DNA from: Haloarcula pellucida
GTDB lineage: Archaea; Halobacteriota; Halobacteria; Halobacteriales; Haloarculaceae
DNA length: 64,000 nucleotides
Reading direction: 5' to 3'
Assembly (NCBI RefSeq): GCF_014647235.1
Contig: NZ_BMOU01000003.1
Span: forward strand, 62,001-126,000
Part shown: positions 33,604 to 42,147 of the stretch, one piece after another
How positions within the stretch are numbered: position 1 is the stretch's first letter
How the letters are laid out: the number at the start of each line of letters is the position of its first letter
Notes under the pieces: generated by a model
What the model saw: the letters and a program-made list of their open reading frames with translations, nothing else
The model's database searches: none
What the model was told of the DNA's origin: nothing
Position numbers and translations under genes: made by a program

Positions 33604-33685
33604 GCGACGCGCTACGCAGGGGTCGGCGGGAGCGCTGAAGTGGATCCCGTGCCGCGCTATACCGAGGCCGACAAAAGAGAGACGG

Positions 33686-34261
33686 TCAGTCGACCGAGGG
33701 TCGCTTCGGAAGCGGCAGAATCCCGAGGCCGGGACAGTCGTCGGCCCACCAGACGAGCAGTGTCGTCCCGAGCAGTGCGACTTCCAGCGAGAGGAAGAGC
33801 AGTCCCCGGGGCGTCCCGAGGAAGAAGAGGAAGCGGACGAAGTAGTAGAGCGCGTTGTCGAGGAACCCGCCCTGCCCGGAACTCTGGATGGTCACGAGCG
33901 GCCACAGGTACGCCTCCAGTCGCAAGGGGTTCCCGACGACCACCTGATACACGGCGTCGGCGGGGATGTGAGCGAGGTAGGCGACACTGAACCCGGTCCC
34001 GACGGCCCTGTGGCCGAGTTTGCCGAGAAGTACCACGAGCGCGAGCGAGAGTGCCGTCGCGGTAAAGACGGAGTGTGCGACGGAGACGCCGCTCGGGAAT
34101 ATCTCGAACGTCCACGCGAGCGGTTTGTCGACGAGGTCGGGAAACAGCGCGCCGAACCCGACCGCGAGCGCCGGCAGCGTCCCCGGCGACTCGCCGTATC
34201 GGAGGTGGACGTATCCCGAGTACAGCAGGTAGCCGACGGCGACGTGTTCCCATGGCCACAT
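33686..34261 (-). CDS. YdjM/DUF457-type membrane-bound metal-dependent hydrolase
   Basis: The 191-aa protein opens MWPWEHVAVGYLLYSG and contains FPDLVDKPLAW and AHSVFTATALSL, the Asp and His motifs of the DUF457 (YdjM) family of integral membrane hydrolases. Four to five TM helices are visible, including two near the C terminus. The biochemical reaction is not known for archaeal members. There is no clear TATA box at the leaderless distance. Confidence 0.83.
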   Translation of the reverse strand: MWPWEHVAVGYLLYSGYVHLRYGESPGTLPALAVGFGALFPDLVDKPLAWTFEIFPSGVSVAHSVFTATALSLALVVLLGKLGHRAVGTGFSVAYLAHIPADAVYQVVVGNPLRLEAYLWPLVTIQSSGQGGFLDNALYYFVRFLFFLGTPRGLLFLSLEVALLGTTLLVWWADDCPGLGILPLPKRPSVD

Positions 34262-34359
34262 CGTGGTCAGGTCCGGGTCGGTGTTCGCAGTGTAGTCGTC
34301 GGCGTCGAAGCGTCACGCGTCGCATCGTCGTATCGAGTGGGTAGTGGCGTCATTGAACG

Positions 34360-35358
34360 TCAGGCGACCGTAATCGGCAATCGGAGCGACTGGTAGGCCG
34401 AATCCATCGTCGGGTCGGCGGGCGCCTCTCCGCGGTACAGGTAGACGACCATCCGCAGGTCGGATCCCCGCATAGAGGGCGACACCTCGAAGTTCACGGT
34501 GCGCGTCGCCGAGTGGTCGACAGTCACGGACTGTGCGGCCACGCGGTTGCTCTCTAGGACTTGCGCGTCCGCACCGGTCCCGTTCGTTCGCTGGATGTGG
34601 ACTACCGCCTCGTACTGCATCTGTTCGTGTTCCTTATTGGTGACGTTGACCGAGAGGGTGCGCGTCTCGCCGGCGGCGAACTGGGCGGGATACATCGACT
34701 GCGTGTCGCCCGTCACGTTGTCGGTGTTCACGTAGAACTCCGTGAACCCGTCTTGCTGTGGCGGGTTGACCGCGGCGTATCCGACGCTCGACACGAGAAG
34801 GAGCAGACTCACACCGAGCGCGACGTTGAACAGCCGACGTTTGCTGTCGGCTGTCCCGAAGGCATCGCCCGCGTCGGAGTACGTGACGTTCGAGAGGAAT
34901 TCGGATATCTGTGGGGTGTAGCGCCGCTCTGCCGGCAGCCGGTAGCGCCGTATCAGCCCGCCGACCGTCAGCGAGAGCGTGAGGCCGGTGGTTCCGAACA
35001 GCAGGGGATACAGCGTGATGCCCCACGGCGTGAAGTTAGCGGCGACGGCGACCAGCGGCACGATGAACAGCGTCGTGATGACGGCGAAGACGGTCCGTTC
35101 GAGCGCGTCGATGCCGTCCTTGGTCGGGAGCGGGTTGCGCAGACCGCGTTGGTTCTCATCGAAGGTCCGCACGGCAGAGTTCCCGACGGCCGGGTAGAGA
35201 AACGAGACGAACGCGTACCCGGGTAAGACAGTTACGAGCGGAACGATGACGGCTGTCCGGAGTGCCCCGGTCACGCCGAACGCGACCGTCAGCACGGCCA
35301 GTCCCGTCGCGAAGGCGACCAGCGAGAGGTCGACGTACCAGCGATCCAGCGGTGACAT
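34360..35358 (-). CDS. DUF1616 family membrane protein
   Basis: The 332-aa protein has four N-terminal TM helices (about residues 10-160) containing the DUF1616 signature VVTVLPGYAFVSFLYP, then one further TM (about 180-200). A C-terminal extracytoplasmic beta domain of about 120 residues follows (FYVNTDNVTGDT...). DUF1616 proteins are frequent in archaeal cell-surface glycan loci and their role is unknown. The bipartite promoter 28 nt upstream shows a leaderless transcript. Confidence 0.87.
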   Translation of the reverse strand: MSPLDRWYVDLSLVAFATGLAVLTVAFGVTGALRTAVIVPLVTVLPGYAFVSFLYPAVGNSAVRTFDENQRGLRNPLPTKDGIDALERTVFAVITTLFIVPLVAVAANFTPWGITLYPLLFGTTGLTLSLTVGGLIRRYRLPAERRYTPQISEFLSNVTYSDAGDAFGTADSKRRLFNVALGVSLLLLVSSVGYAAVNPPQQDGFTEFYVNTDNVTGDTQSMYPAQFAAGETRTLSVNVTNKEHEQMQYEAVVHIQRTNGTGADAQVLESNRVAAQSVTVDHSATRTVNFEVSPSMRGSDLRMVVYLYRGEAPADPTMDSAYQSLRLPITVA

Positions 35359-35385
35359 TGCCAGCCTCTAGTTCCCGTGGGGCCC

Positions 35386-35404
35386 TTATTATTCGTCGAA
35401 TAAG
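35386..35404 (-). promoter_or_regulatory. Bipartite promoter of the DUF1616 gene
   Basis: The minus strand reads CTTATT, 7 nt, TAATAA, ending 28 nt before the ATG at 35358. It is one of the best matches in the window. Confidence 0.65.
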
Positions 35405-35457
35405 TCCAGCGACCCGAACAGCGAGACAGGCCACCGAGCGTCGCGCGGGCCGGCGTG

Positions 35458-36375
35458 CTACGCCGAACTGGCCGCGTCGCGAAGTCCGGACCCGGCACTC
35501 CAGAGGACGCCGGGGACGTGACGTGGTTCGAGCCGCGCGTTCCGGAGGTATCGCGCTGCGTCGAGGAAGGCACCCTCCTGTAAGTAGAGCTTCGTGAGGA
35601 GGAGGTCGTGGGCTTCCTGAACGCTGTAGCCGTCACGCTCTGCGGCCCGGACCAGCGAGGCGTGTTTCGCGATGAACTGCTCGTCGGCGCGTTCGACCGT
35701 CTCCGCGGGCGGAGAGCCCGTCTCGTGACGCGTCACGAGCGGTCGGTCGACGTAGCCGAGATATCCCTCTTGAATGACGCGAAGGAGGAAGTCGGGGTCC
35801 TGGAAGCGGTCGAGTTCCTCGTCGAACCCGTCGATAGCGCGTGCGACCGACGTCTCGACGAGGAGTGTCGACCCAGCGCCGGAGTGGAGGTAGTCCGCGA
35901 GGATCTCGCCCGAAAGCTCCTTTCCGCCTTCTTTCGGGCGGTCGTCGTCGTCGGCTTCCGAGAGTACCGAGGCGGCCACAGACAGCAGTCGTCCCTTGGT
36001 TCCATCGAGGTCGTACTCGAAGTCACAGTAGACCGCGACACACTCCTCGGGGGCAGACTGATAGCGGGCTAGTTGCCGTCCCAGTTTCTCCGGGTGCCAC
36101 TCGTCGTCCGAGTCGAGGAACGCGACGAACTCCCCGTGGACGTGTTCGATGCCCGTGTTCCGTGCGACGTTCGCACCTCTGTTCGTCCCGTGGGTGACGA
36201 CCCGGAGTCGCGGGTCGTCGTAGGTGTCGAGCAACGAGAGCGTCCCGTCGTCGGACCCGTCGTCGACGACGACCAACTCGAAGTCCTCGTAGGTCTGTTC
36301 GAGGACGCTATCGACGGCACGGGGCAGCACGTCAGAGCGATTATACGTCGGGATGACGACGCTTACCGTTGGCAT
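35458..36375 (-). CDS. Family 2 glycosyltransferase
   Basis: The 305-aa protein is a soluble GT-A transferase: VVIPTYNRSDVL (residues 6-17), VVDDGSDDGT (36-45), RNTGIEH, and the metal motif FLDSDDEWHPEK (about 82-93). The C-terminal part is helical and has no TM helix, so it probably acts at the inner membrane face on a lipid-linked sugar. It is transcribed from its own promoter in the same direction as the DUF1616 gene, 99 bp upstream of it. Confidence 0.9.
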   Translation of the reverse strand: MPTVSVVIPTYNRSDVLPRAVDSVLEQTYEDFELVVVDDGSDDGTLSLLDTYDDPRLRVVTHGTNRGANVARNTGIEHVHGEFVAFLDSDDEWHPEKLGRQLARYQSAPEECVAVYCDFEYDLDGTKGRLLSVAASVLSEADDDDRPKEGGKELSGEILADYLHSGAGSTLLVETSVARAIDGFDEELDRFQDPDFLLRVIQEGYLGYVDRPLVTRHETGSPPAETVERADEQFIAKHASLVRAAERDGYSVQEAHDLLLTKLYLQEGAFLDAARYLRNARLEPRHVPGVLWSAGSGLRDAASSA

Positions 36376-36401
36376 ACAAGACCGAATGCCCCGGGGAGTG
36401 T

Positions 36402-36420
36402 TTATTACCCACCAGATAAA
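36402..36420 (-). promoter_or_regulatory. Bipartite promoter of the GT2 gene
   Basis: The minus strand reads TTTATC, 7 nt, TAATAA, ending 27 nt before the ATG at 36375. Confidence 0.6.
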
Positions 36421-36435
36421 CCGGAATCCGGCGTC

Positions 36436-37941
36436 TCAGTACGTCGTCCCAGTGACGAGGACGTTACGTCCACCGGCGTCCTGGATACCGTCGGGCAGTT
36501 CGTTGTTCTTGATGCGCACCGAATCGGCGTCGGGGCCGATGCGGATGGACTCGTCGCCGCTGTAGGAGTCGAGGTAGTTCTCCTCGATCCAGATGTCGTC
36601 ACCGTAGGCCGACACCGGGCGGTCGGAGCAACGAATGCGACACTTGTAGACGGTGTAATCCTCGCCGAGGAGGGCGATCCCGCGGCGTTTCCCGCCGCCC
36701 CACTGGTCGACGGTCAACGCTCGGAACTCGCAGTTGTCGCGCTCACATCGGATCGCGTGACGCAGATTCTCGCCGGAAGCGCTGCCAGCGATACGACAGT
36801 CCTGTACCACTACACCGCCCCCGTTCCCCAGTAACCGGAACGCGTTCGCACTACAGTCCATGTCGACGTCGACGTCGACGATAGAGACCGGACCGGACCC
36901 CGACTTGACGACAACACCGGCGGCAGGCACGTCGGCGATGTCTATGTCAGTGTTCCTGAGGGCTGCGCTCTCGACGTCGTCGAGTATCTGCACCGCGTCC
37001 CCGTTCGGCGCCGTGAGGTCGATAGAGACGTCACGGACCACCACTCGGTCTGCGTAATCGAACCGCATCGGAATCTGTGCGAGATAGTACGGTGATCGCT
37101 GGTCCGTGACGAACTCCGTACGCTCCACCGTGGCCCGACTCGCCCCGATACGGACGTTCACCGGCCCGTTGTTCTGGAACAGTCCTCCGACGACCGAAAC
37201 GGAACCGGAACCAGTGACGTACAGTCCGTTGTCGGGATAGTTACGGACGACACAGTGGTCCAGTCGGATCGAGCCGTCGTGGTTGTTGATGAGGATGCCC
37301 GTCGGACCACGCCAAAGGTCACCCGGCGTCTGGGTCTGCCAGTCGGCGCCGTCGGTGATTCGGAGTCCGTCGATGTGGCCGCTACCGTCCGAATCGGTGA
37401 CGCGGAAGAGCGCCGGCCCCCACGTCCCGCTATCGTGGCGGCCGATAACGTCGATATTTTTGACTGAGAGTCCATCCGAAACGCTCACGTGGAACGCGCG
37501 AATGCCGGTGTCGTCCGCTCGCTGGTCCACGTCGAAGTTCTTGATGAGAACGTCTCGGGCCGGGTCGTAGTACGTCCCGAGTCGGAACAAGCGGTACTGC
37601 GGTCCGTCGAAGTCGTAGTAGTCCGCCGGGACCAACGTGGCGTCGTCGCCGACGAGGCCCACGTTGTCGGCCCCGGACTCTCGGACCTGCTCGTCCATGT
37701 AGTACTCGCCGGGTGGGAACTTCAGAAGCGTGTCGTCGCCGATCAGGTCGGCAAGCAGCGGGCTAACCGACTCTGAACCGCTTCGGTCCGCACCAGCATC
37801 GGCGACGTCGATAACGGTACGATACTGATCTTCGATACCTGTTGCTGTGCCGATGAGTCCAGTTACAGCGACCCCCGCACACGCAGACCGGAGAAAGGTC
37901 CGCCTACTCGTTTGCGCTGCCGCTAAGTCGTTGGGTTGCAC
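36436..37941 (-). CDS. Secreted right-handed parallel beta-helix protein (type I)
   Basis: With a GTG start at 37941 the protein is 501 aa. The TTTTAATTATG element 24-34 nt upstream supports this start; an in-frame ATG at 37986 lies upstream of the TATA element. A Tat signal (SRRTFLRSACAG) is followed by a pectate-lyase-like beta-helix with an N-terminal cap (VIDVADAGADRSGSES, DDTLLKFPPGEYY). It shares order and motifs (GLVGDDATLVPADYY, GPQYRLFRLG, HDSGTWGP, WRGPTGILINN) with 47382-48998. Such proteins bind, cleave or epimerise polysaccharides. No catalytic triad could be fixed. Confidence 0.85.
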   Translation of the reverse strand: MQPNDLAAAQTSRRTFLRSACAGVAVTGLIGTATGIEDQYRTVIDVADAGADRSGSESVSPLLADLIGDDTLLKFPPGEYYMDEQVRESGADNVGLVGDDATLVPADYYDFDGPQYRLFRLGTYYDPARDVLIKNFDVDQRADDTGIRAFHVSVSDGLSVKNIDVIGRHDSGTWGPALFRVTDSDGSGHIDGLRITDGADWQTQTPGDLWRGPTGILINNHDGSIRLDHCVVRNYPDNGLYVTGSGSVSVVGGLFQNNGPVNVRIGASRATVERTEFVTDQRSPYYLAQIPMRFDYADRVVVRDVSIDLTAPNGDAVQILDDVESAALRNTDIDIADVPAAGVVVKSGSGPVSIVDVDVDMDCSANAFRLLGNGGGVVVQDCRIAGSASGENLRHAIRCERDNCEFRALTVDQWGGGKRRGIALLGEDYTVYKCRIRCSDRPVSAYGDDIWIEENYLDSYSGDESIRIGPDADSVRIKNNELPDGIQDAGGRNVLVTGTTY

Positions 37942-38023
37942 AAGGGAGGTGTAGGAAGGGGCTGTTTTAATTATGCAGATCCCCATTCGGATCTAACAGT
38001 TCATTTTTTGTCATAAATGCCAT

Positions 38024-40669
38024 CTATCGAGGGTCTCGGGGATTCGTTCGACCGAGTAATAGGGCACTGAGAGCCATTGATGTCGCCGCAGAGACTGGTT
38101 CGAACCCGATGGTTAGTACGCCTAGATTTAGGACGCCGTCGTCGGTGGACGTGCTATCCGACGACTGAGTCGTCCCGGCCGCCGTCGTGGTGCTCTCAGT
38201 AGCCGTCTCCGTCGCTGTCTCGGTCGCTGTCTCCGTCTCCGTCGCGGTTTCGGTCGCTGTCTCCGTCTCCGTCGCTGTCTCGGTCACCGTTGCGGTTTCC
38301 GTCTCCGTCGCTGTCTCGGTCGCCGTTTCGGTTTCCGTCTCCGTCGCGGTTTCGGTCGCTGTCTCCGTCTCCGTCGCTGTCTCGGTCGCGGTTTCGCTTT
38401 CCGTCTCCGTCGACCCATCTCCGAAGAACCCGTCGTCGCCAGCGTTGTTTTCAGATTCAGTAGCCGTCTCCGTCTCTGTCGAATTTTCGGATTCAGTAGC
38501 CGTCTCCGTCTCTGTCGAATTTTCGGATTCAGTAGCCGTCTCCGTCTCTGTCGAATTTTCGGATTCAGTAGCCGTCTCCGTCTCTGTCGCATTTTCGGAT
38601 TCAGTAGCCGTCTCCGTCGCTGTCGCATTTTCGGACTCAGTAGCCGTCTCCGTCTCTGTCGCATTTTCGGACTCAGTAGCCGTCTCCGTCGAGTCGCCAC
38701 CACCGATCGACCAACCGTCGTTGTCGTCGTTGTCGTCGTTGTCGTCGGAATCCGTCTCGGTAGCCGTCTGCGTGGGCGTCTCGGTCGGCGTCGACGTTCC
38801 CAGTATACCACCGTCGTCGGTCTCTGTCTCAGTAGCAGTAGCCGTCGTTACCGACCCACCGCCATCCGTCTCGGTCGTCGTCGGCGTGGTCGAAGTAGGC
38901 TGTTCCGAGGTGGACGTGTTCGAAGCCGACTGGGTGTCCGCTGGTATCGGTGTGGTCGCCTCCGTCGGCGTCTCCGTGGCGTTGCTGGCACCCGGCATCT
39001 CCGCGCCGCCGTCAGACACCATATCCATGACGGCGATGCCGGTACCCGACGCGAACAGCAGCAGTCCGATCAGGAGGAGCCAGAACTGCCCGCCGTTCGG
39101 AATCAGGTCCGGTATGCTGAGACGGCTGAGACGGGCATCGGCCCGTTCGGCGGTGCTACCGATCGGGTCCGGGAAGGCCGACACGAGGTCCACGCACTCA
39201 CGCCACTCCAGTGCGCCAGTGAGGAACGCGAACGCGAGAAAGACGGCGAGGCCGATCGGCGGGACCACGACCAGCGGAACGACGCCGCTCGGGAGGAATC
39301 CCGGGAGTGGGAGGTTCAGGTTGGCGACGAGATAGCGCGGAAGTAGCAGAATCGGACCCGCAGCGAGTGCCACCGTCAGGCCGACCCGGAGTAAGCGTGC
39401 GTCGGCAAGCGGGTCGAAGTCCAACTGCCTCGCACTCCAGATGTGGAAGAGAAACATCGACGCGTACCCGACGCTCGTCGCTATCGCGGCCCCCGTCATC
39501 CCGTACCGTGGGATGAGCAGGAGGTTCAGCGAGAGGTTGATGACGGCCGATGCGCCCGTTGCGATGACCGAGTACCGCAGCGTTCCGTGCCCCTCCTCGA
39601 TAGCTATCGTCGGTCGAACGGCGGCGAACCCGAGCGCGCCCGGCAAGAGGAACAGCAGCGGCGTCACCGCGGGCGCGGCCTTGGCGCCCCAGTACATCGG
39701 TACGACTGTCTCTGCGAGCGACGCGAGGCCGAGCGCCATCACGGTCGTCAACAACAGCGTGTACCGCGTCGTCCGTGACGCGAGACTCGCGATTCGATCT
39801 GTCCGGTCCTGTGACCACAATTCCGACGTCGAGTGAACGTATACTGTCTGTAGTGTCATGGGTACGAACCAGAGGAATTCAGCCAGCGTGAGCGCCGTCT
39901 TGTAGTTGCCCACCTGCGTGCTCCCGGCGAGCGACTGGAGCATGATGATGTCGACGTGATACAGCGACATCTGGAAGACGGTCAGGGCGACGGCCATCGT
40001 GTTGTACGTCAGCATCTGCTGTCGCGGCAGAGACGACGTCGTCGGCAGGAGAATCGAGCGAATCGATACGCGCCGCATCACGAGTGCAACGCCGATGACG
40101 GCGACTATCGTCGTGCCGATAATCTGCCCGGCGAGCGCACCGATGACACCGAAGCCGTAGTAGACCAACGAGAGCGAGACGGCTGCGAAGGCAACGTGAT
40201 AGAGAACTTTCAGCGGTTCCGAGTACCGCTCTAGACCAAACCCCATCAGCGTCCGGCGGGCGTACCCCCAGAACTGGGCGGCGACGACCATGAGCACCAT
40301 GAGTGTGAAGTAGGGCTCGAAGGATGGGTCGAAGTACTGGGCAACGAGTCCCAACCGGACGGCGCCGAGATAGCCCAAAGCGCCGAGCACTGCGAGGAGC
40401 GTCGCCATCTGGAAGTAGAATCCGACGACGTTGTCTTCCCAGTTGCCACTGTCTCTGTCCTCGGCGACGAACTTCCGGACGCCGTTCGCGATGCCCGAAC
40501 TGACGAAGATCATGAACAGCGCGTGGATGGACATCACCGTCGTATACGCCCCGAACTTCGCCGGTCCGAGGAACCGATACAGCAGCGGCATCGTCACGAG
40601 TGTGACCATCAGAGTCAGTATTTTCCCAGAGACGACTGAGAGGACACCACTCAAGATATTTCGTCGCAT
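38024..40669 (-). CDS. MOP-family polysaccharide flippase with Thr/Glu-rich tail
   Basis: The 881-aa protein has a normal Wzx/RfbX-like flippase core of twelve to fourteen TM helices (residues 1-495), which would move lipid-linked glycans across the membrane. It adds an extra TM at about 529-548, then about 290 residues of low-complexity Thr/Ser/Glu/Asp repeats ([12 protein letters not shown] type), and a final hydrophobic stretch (about 845-872). The usual family length is about 500 aa, so the tail is the odd part. It is probably an extracellular, heavily O-glycosylated or wall-spanning stalk (inference). A promoter lies about 130 nt upstream at 40803-40821. Confidence 0.88.
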   Translation of the reverse strand: MRRNILSGVLSVVSGKILTLMVTLVTMPLLYRFLGPAKFGAYTTVMSIHALFMIFVSSGIANGVRKFVAEDRDSGNWEDNVVGFYFQMATLLAVLGALGYLGAVRLGLVAQYFDPSFEPYFTLMVLMVVAAQFWGYARRTLMGFGLERYSEPLKVLYHVAFAAVSLSLVYYGFGVIGALAGQIIGTTIVAVIGVALVMRRVSIRSILLPTTSSLPRQQMLTYNTMAVALTVFQMSLYHVDIIMLQSLAGSTQVGNYKTALTLAEFLWFVPMTLQTVYVHSTSELWSQDRTDRIASLASRTTRYTLLLTTVMALGLASLAETVVPMYWGAKAAPAVTPLLFLLPGALGFAAVRPTIAIEEGHGTLRYSVIATGASAVINLSLNLLLIPRYGMTGAAIATSVGYASMFLFHIWSARQLDFDPLADARLLRVGLTVALAAGPILLLPRYLVANLNLPLPGFLPSGVVPLVVVPPIGLAVFLAFAFLTGALEWRECVDLVSAFPDPIGSTAERADARLSRLSIPDLIPNGGQFWLLLIGLLLFASGTGIAVMDMVSDGGAEMPGASNATETPTEATTPIPADTQSASNTSTSEQPTSTTPTTTETDGGGSVTTATATETETDDGGILGTSTPTETPTQTATETDSDDNDDNDDNDGWSIGGGDSTETATESENATETETATESENATATETATESENATETETATESENSTETETATESENSTETETATESENSTETETATESENNAGDDGFFGDGSTETESETATETATETETATETATETETETATETATETETATVTETATETETATETATETETATETATETATESTTTAAGTTQSSDSTSTDDGVLNLGVLTIGFEPVSAATSMALSALLLGRTNPRDPR
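38180..38700 (-). repeat. Minisatellite inside the flippase gene
   Basis: Two repeat tracts lie side by side. The tract at 38190-38410 has short Thr/Glu units (ATETETATE). The tract at 38450-38695 has about seven 36-bp units encoding [12 protein letters not shown] or close variants. Repeat copy number could vary by slippage without breaking the frame, because the unit is a multiple of 3. Confidence 0.8.
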
Positions 40670-40802
40670 ATGATTTGTCGTGTGTTCGTATCAGTGTGCG
40701 CGTATCCCTCGGTAGCGCCCGTGACGGGACAGTACATGCGGAGGGTGACACGCGAGACATAGGTTCTGGATGCCTAGGTCCATCTGTTGCACCGTCGGGT
40801 GT

Positions 40803-40821
40803 TTATTATAGAGCCGGTAAG
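40803..40821 (-). promoter_or_regulatory. Bipartite promoter of the flippase transcript
   Basis: The minus strand reads CTTACC, 7 nt, TAATAA. A start near 40775 would leave a leader of about 105 nt before the flippase ATG at 40669. A short frame with CxxC-type residues (from 40783, LCLACHPPHVL) lies in the leader but begins too close to the TATA box. Confidence 0.5.
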
Positions 40822-40844
40822 TGTCGGCACGCAGTCGGGCAAAC

Positions 40845-41774
40845 TCAAGCGTAGCCGAGGTCCCGAAGTCGTTCCTCGACGACATCGGTAGCGACGTCCT
40901 CTGTCTCCGTCGTAGCGGCGTCGCCCTCGACGATGTCCTTGCGTGGCCCCTCGTCGTAGACGTGCCACGGAATCTTCGTCAGTTCCTCCGTGTGTATCCC
41001 AGACGGGTGGCCGTACTCTCGCATCGGCAGCGGGAACGCGCGTTCGCCGAACATCTCGCCGTGGTCGGCGCTCACGACGGTCTTGCCCCGAAGCGACTCT
41101 AGCAGCCGCTCGACGTGGGGGACCACGACGTCGAGGTTCTCCCGATAGGCCTCCCAGAGGATCTCGTCTTCGATGTCGACTTCCCCGTTCATCACGCGGT
41201 TGAAGAAGTCCAGCGAGTCGTTGTCGAAGTGTTCCTGTCCCGTCGGGCCGATGTAGGGGTAGTGAGGCTGGAGGAAATGGACGAGCAGTCGCTTGTTCGG
41301 GTACCGTTCGGCCGCGCGCTCGGTCGCGTCCGCGACCGTCTCCGGTCGGACGGTTCGGAACGTCTCGTCCCAACCGTCTTCCTGCCAGATCTCGACGACG
41401 TCGTGGAAGTCGACCGAGACGAACCCCCGGTCGCTCTTGCGGTAGTGTTGCGGGTTCGCCGTCACGTAGACGGTGTCGGTCAGGTCCCGTCCGTCGAGAT
41501 ACTGGCTCAGGAACTCGATGGTCGAACTCGATCGCGAGTGGCGGTACTCGAGCGTCCCCGGAAGGTCGACGACGTCTGCAAACGTGTCGTACCGACACGC
41601 GTCGAGGAGGAGCAGGTTGTCCCAGTCCTCCTCGAAGAAGTCGACGCGGTCCTGTCGGTCCGCGTACTGCCGATGGAGGTCGAAGTACAGCTCGTTCAAG
41701 CGTCGGACGACGAGGTGAGGTTCACGGACGCCGCGGCGAATCTGTGCCGGCAGCGAGGAACGTGGGCGTTGCAT
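40845..41774 (-). CDS. Sulfatase-family (alkaline phosphatase superfamily) protein
   Basis: The 309-aa protein starts at 41774, where the TATA box lies 29 nt upstream; the longer frame has a non-haloarchaeal N terminus. Key motifs are LLLDACRYDTF near residue 48, with Asp and Cys in the place of the sulfatase formylglycine site, HFLQPHYPYIGP, and VVSADHGEMFGE with the metal-binding DH pair. The family includes sulfatases, phosphoglycerol transferases and phosphoethanolamine transferases. The N terminus has no signal peptide, so it may work inside the cell or on membrane-bound glycans. The position next to the flippase suggests glycan modification. Confidence 0.83.
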   Translation of the reverse strand: MQRPRSSLPAQIRRGVREPHLVVRRLNELYFDLHRQYADRQDRVDFFEEDWDNLLLLDACRYDTFADVVDLPGTLEYRHSRSSSTIEFLSQYLDGRDLTDTVYVTANPQHYRKSDRGFVSVDFHDVVEIWQEDGWDETFRTVRPETVADATERAAERYPNKRLLVHFLQPHYPYIGPTGQEHFDNDSLDFFNRVMNGEVDIEDEILWEAYRENLDVVVPHVERLLESLRGKTVVSADHGEMFGERAFPLPMREYGHPSGIHTEELTKIPWHVYDEGPRKDIVEGDAATTETEDVATDVVEERLRDLGYA

Positions 41775-41802
41775 GTATTCTCGGGTAGCGGTACCGGCCC
41801 CA

Positions 41803-41821
41803 ATATTATGCGCCTGATAGT
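41803..41821 (-). promoter_or_regulatory. Bipartite promoter of the sulfatase-family gene
   Basis: The minus strand reads ACTATC, 7 nt, TAATAT, 29 nt before the ATG at 41774. The match is slightly degenerate in both halves. Confidence 0.5.
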
Positions 41822-42147
41822 GTCTCAGACTCACAATCACACCCAGCAGAGCCACAGACCGGGCGTAAGTGGGGGCCGGGCCGTCACAGAGACGACACTG
41901 ACACTCGGGCCGAAAAACGCCAGTCAGCCACGGGGAGAACGCACACCGTTGCATCAGCCCACCCCCAGTTATCAAGAGCAATAACGCAGAGGGCGCCGGG
42001 CCGGTGGCTATCAGAGCGGGAAAAGGCCAATTACAGCCAGTAAAAAGCTCGAAAACGGCCGATTATCAATAAGGGACAGGAGCGGAAATATCATATTTGA
42101 TTTTTAGATGCTAGTTAATGAAGGCCATAAGACAATTACACCTGACC
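41822..42147. other. Intergenic region before the tandem beta-helix genes
   Basis: It separates divergent genes. The half nearer the beta-helix gene is AT-rich with runs of A (GGAAAAGG, GTAAAAAGC, CGAAAACGG) and ends in TATCATATTTGATTTTTAG, probably promoter sequence for the gene at 42148. No gene is seen. Confidence 0.35.

Noticed and set aside
38450-38695. 36-bp repeats resembling CRISPR repeats
   Set aside because: Units are contiguous without spacers and encode a Thr/Glu peptide in frame.
38187-39335. Long plus-strand reading frame rich in Val and Ser
   Set aside because: It is the antisense of the flippase repeat tail; the repeats keep several frames open. The minus-strand frame has TM helices and family motifs.
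41775-41981. N-terminal extension of the sulfatase-family protein
   Set aside because: The extra 69 residues cross the bipartite promoter and are Cys- and aliphatic-rich, unlike the rest; the leaderless start at 41774 fits the TATA position.
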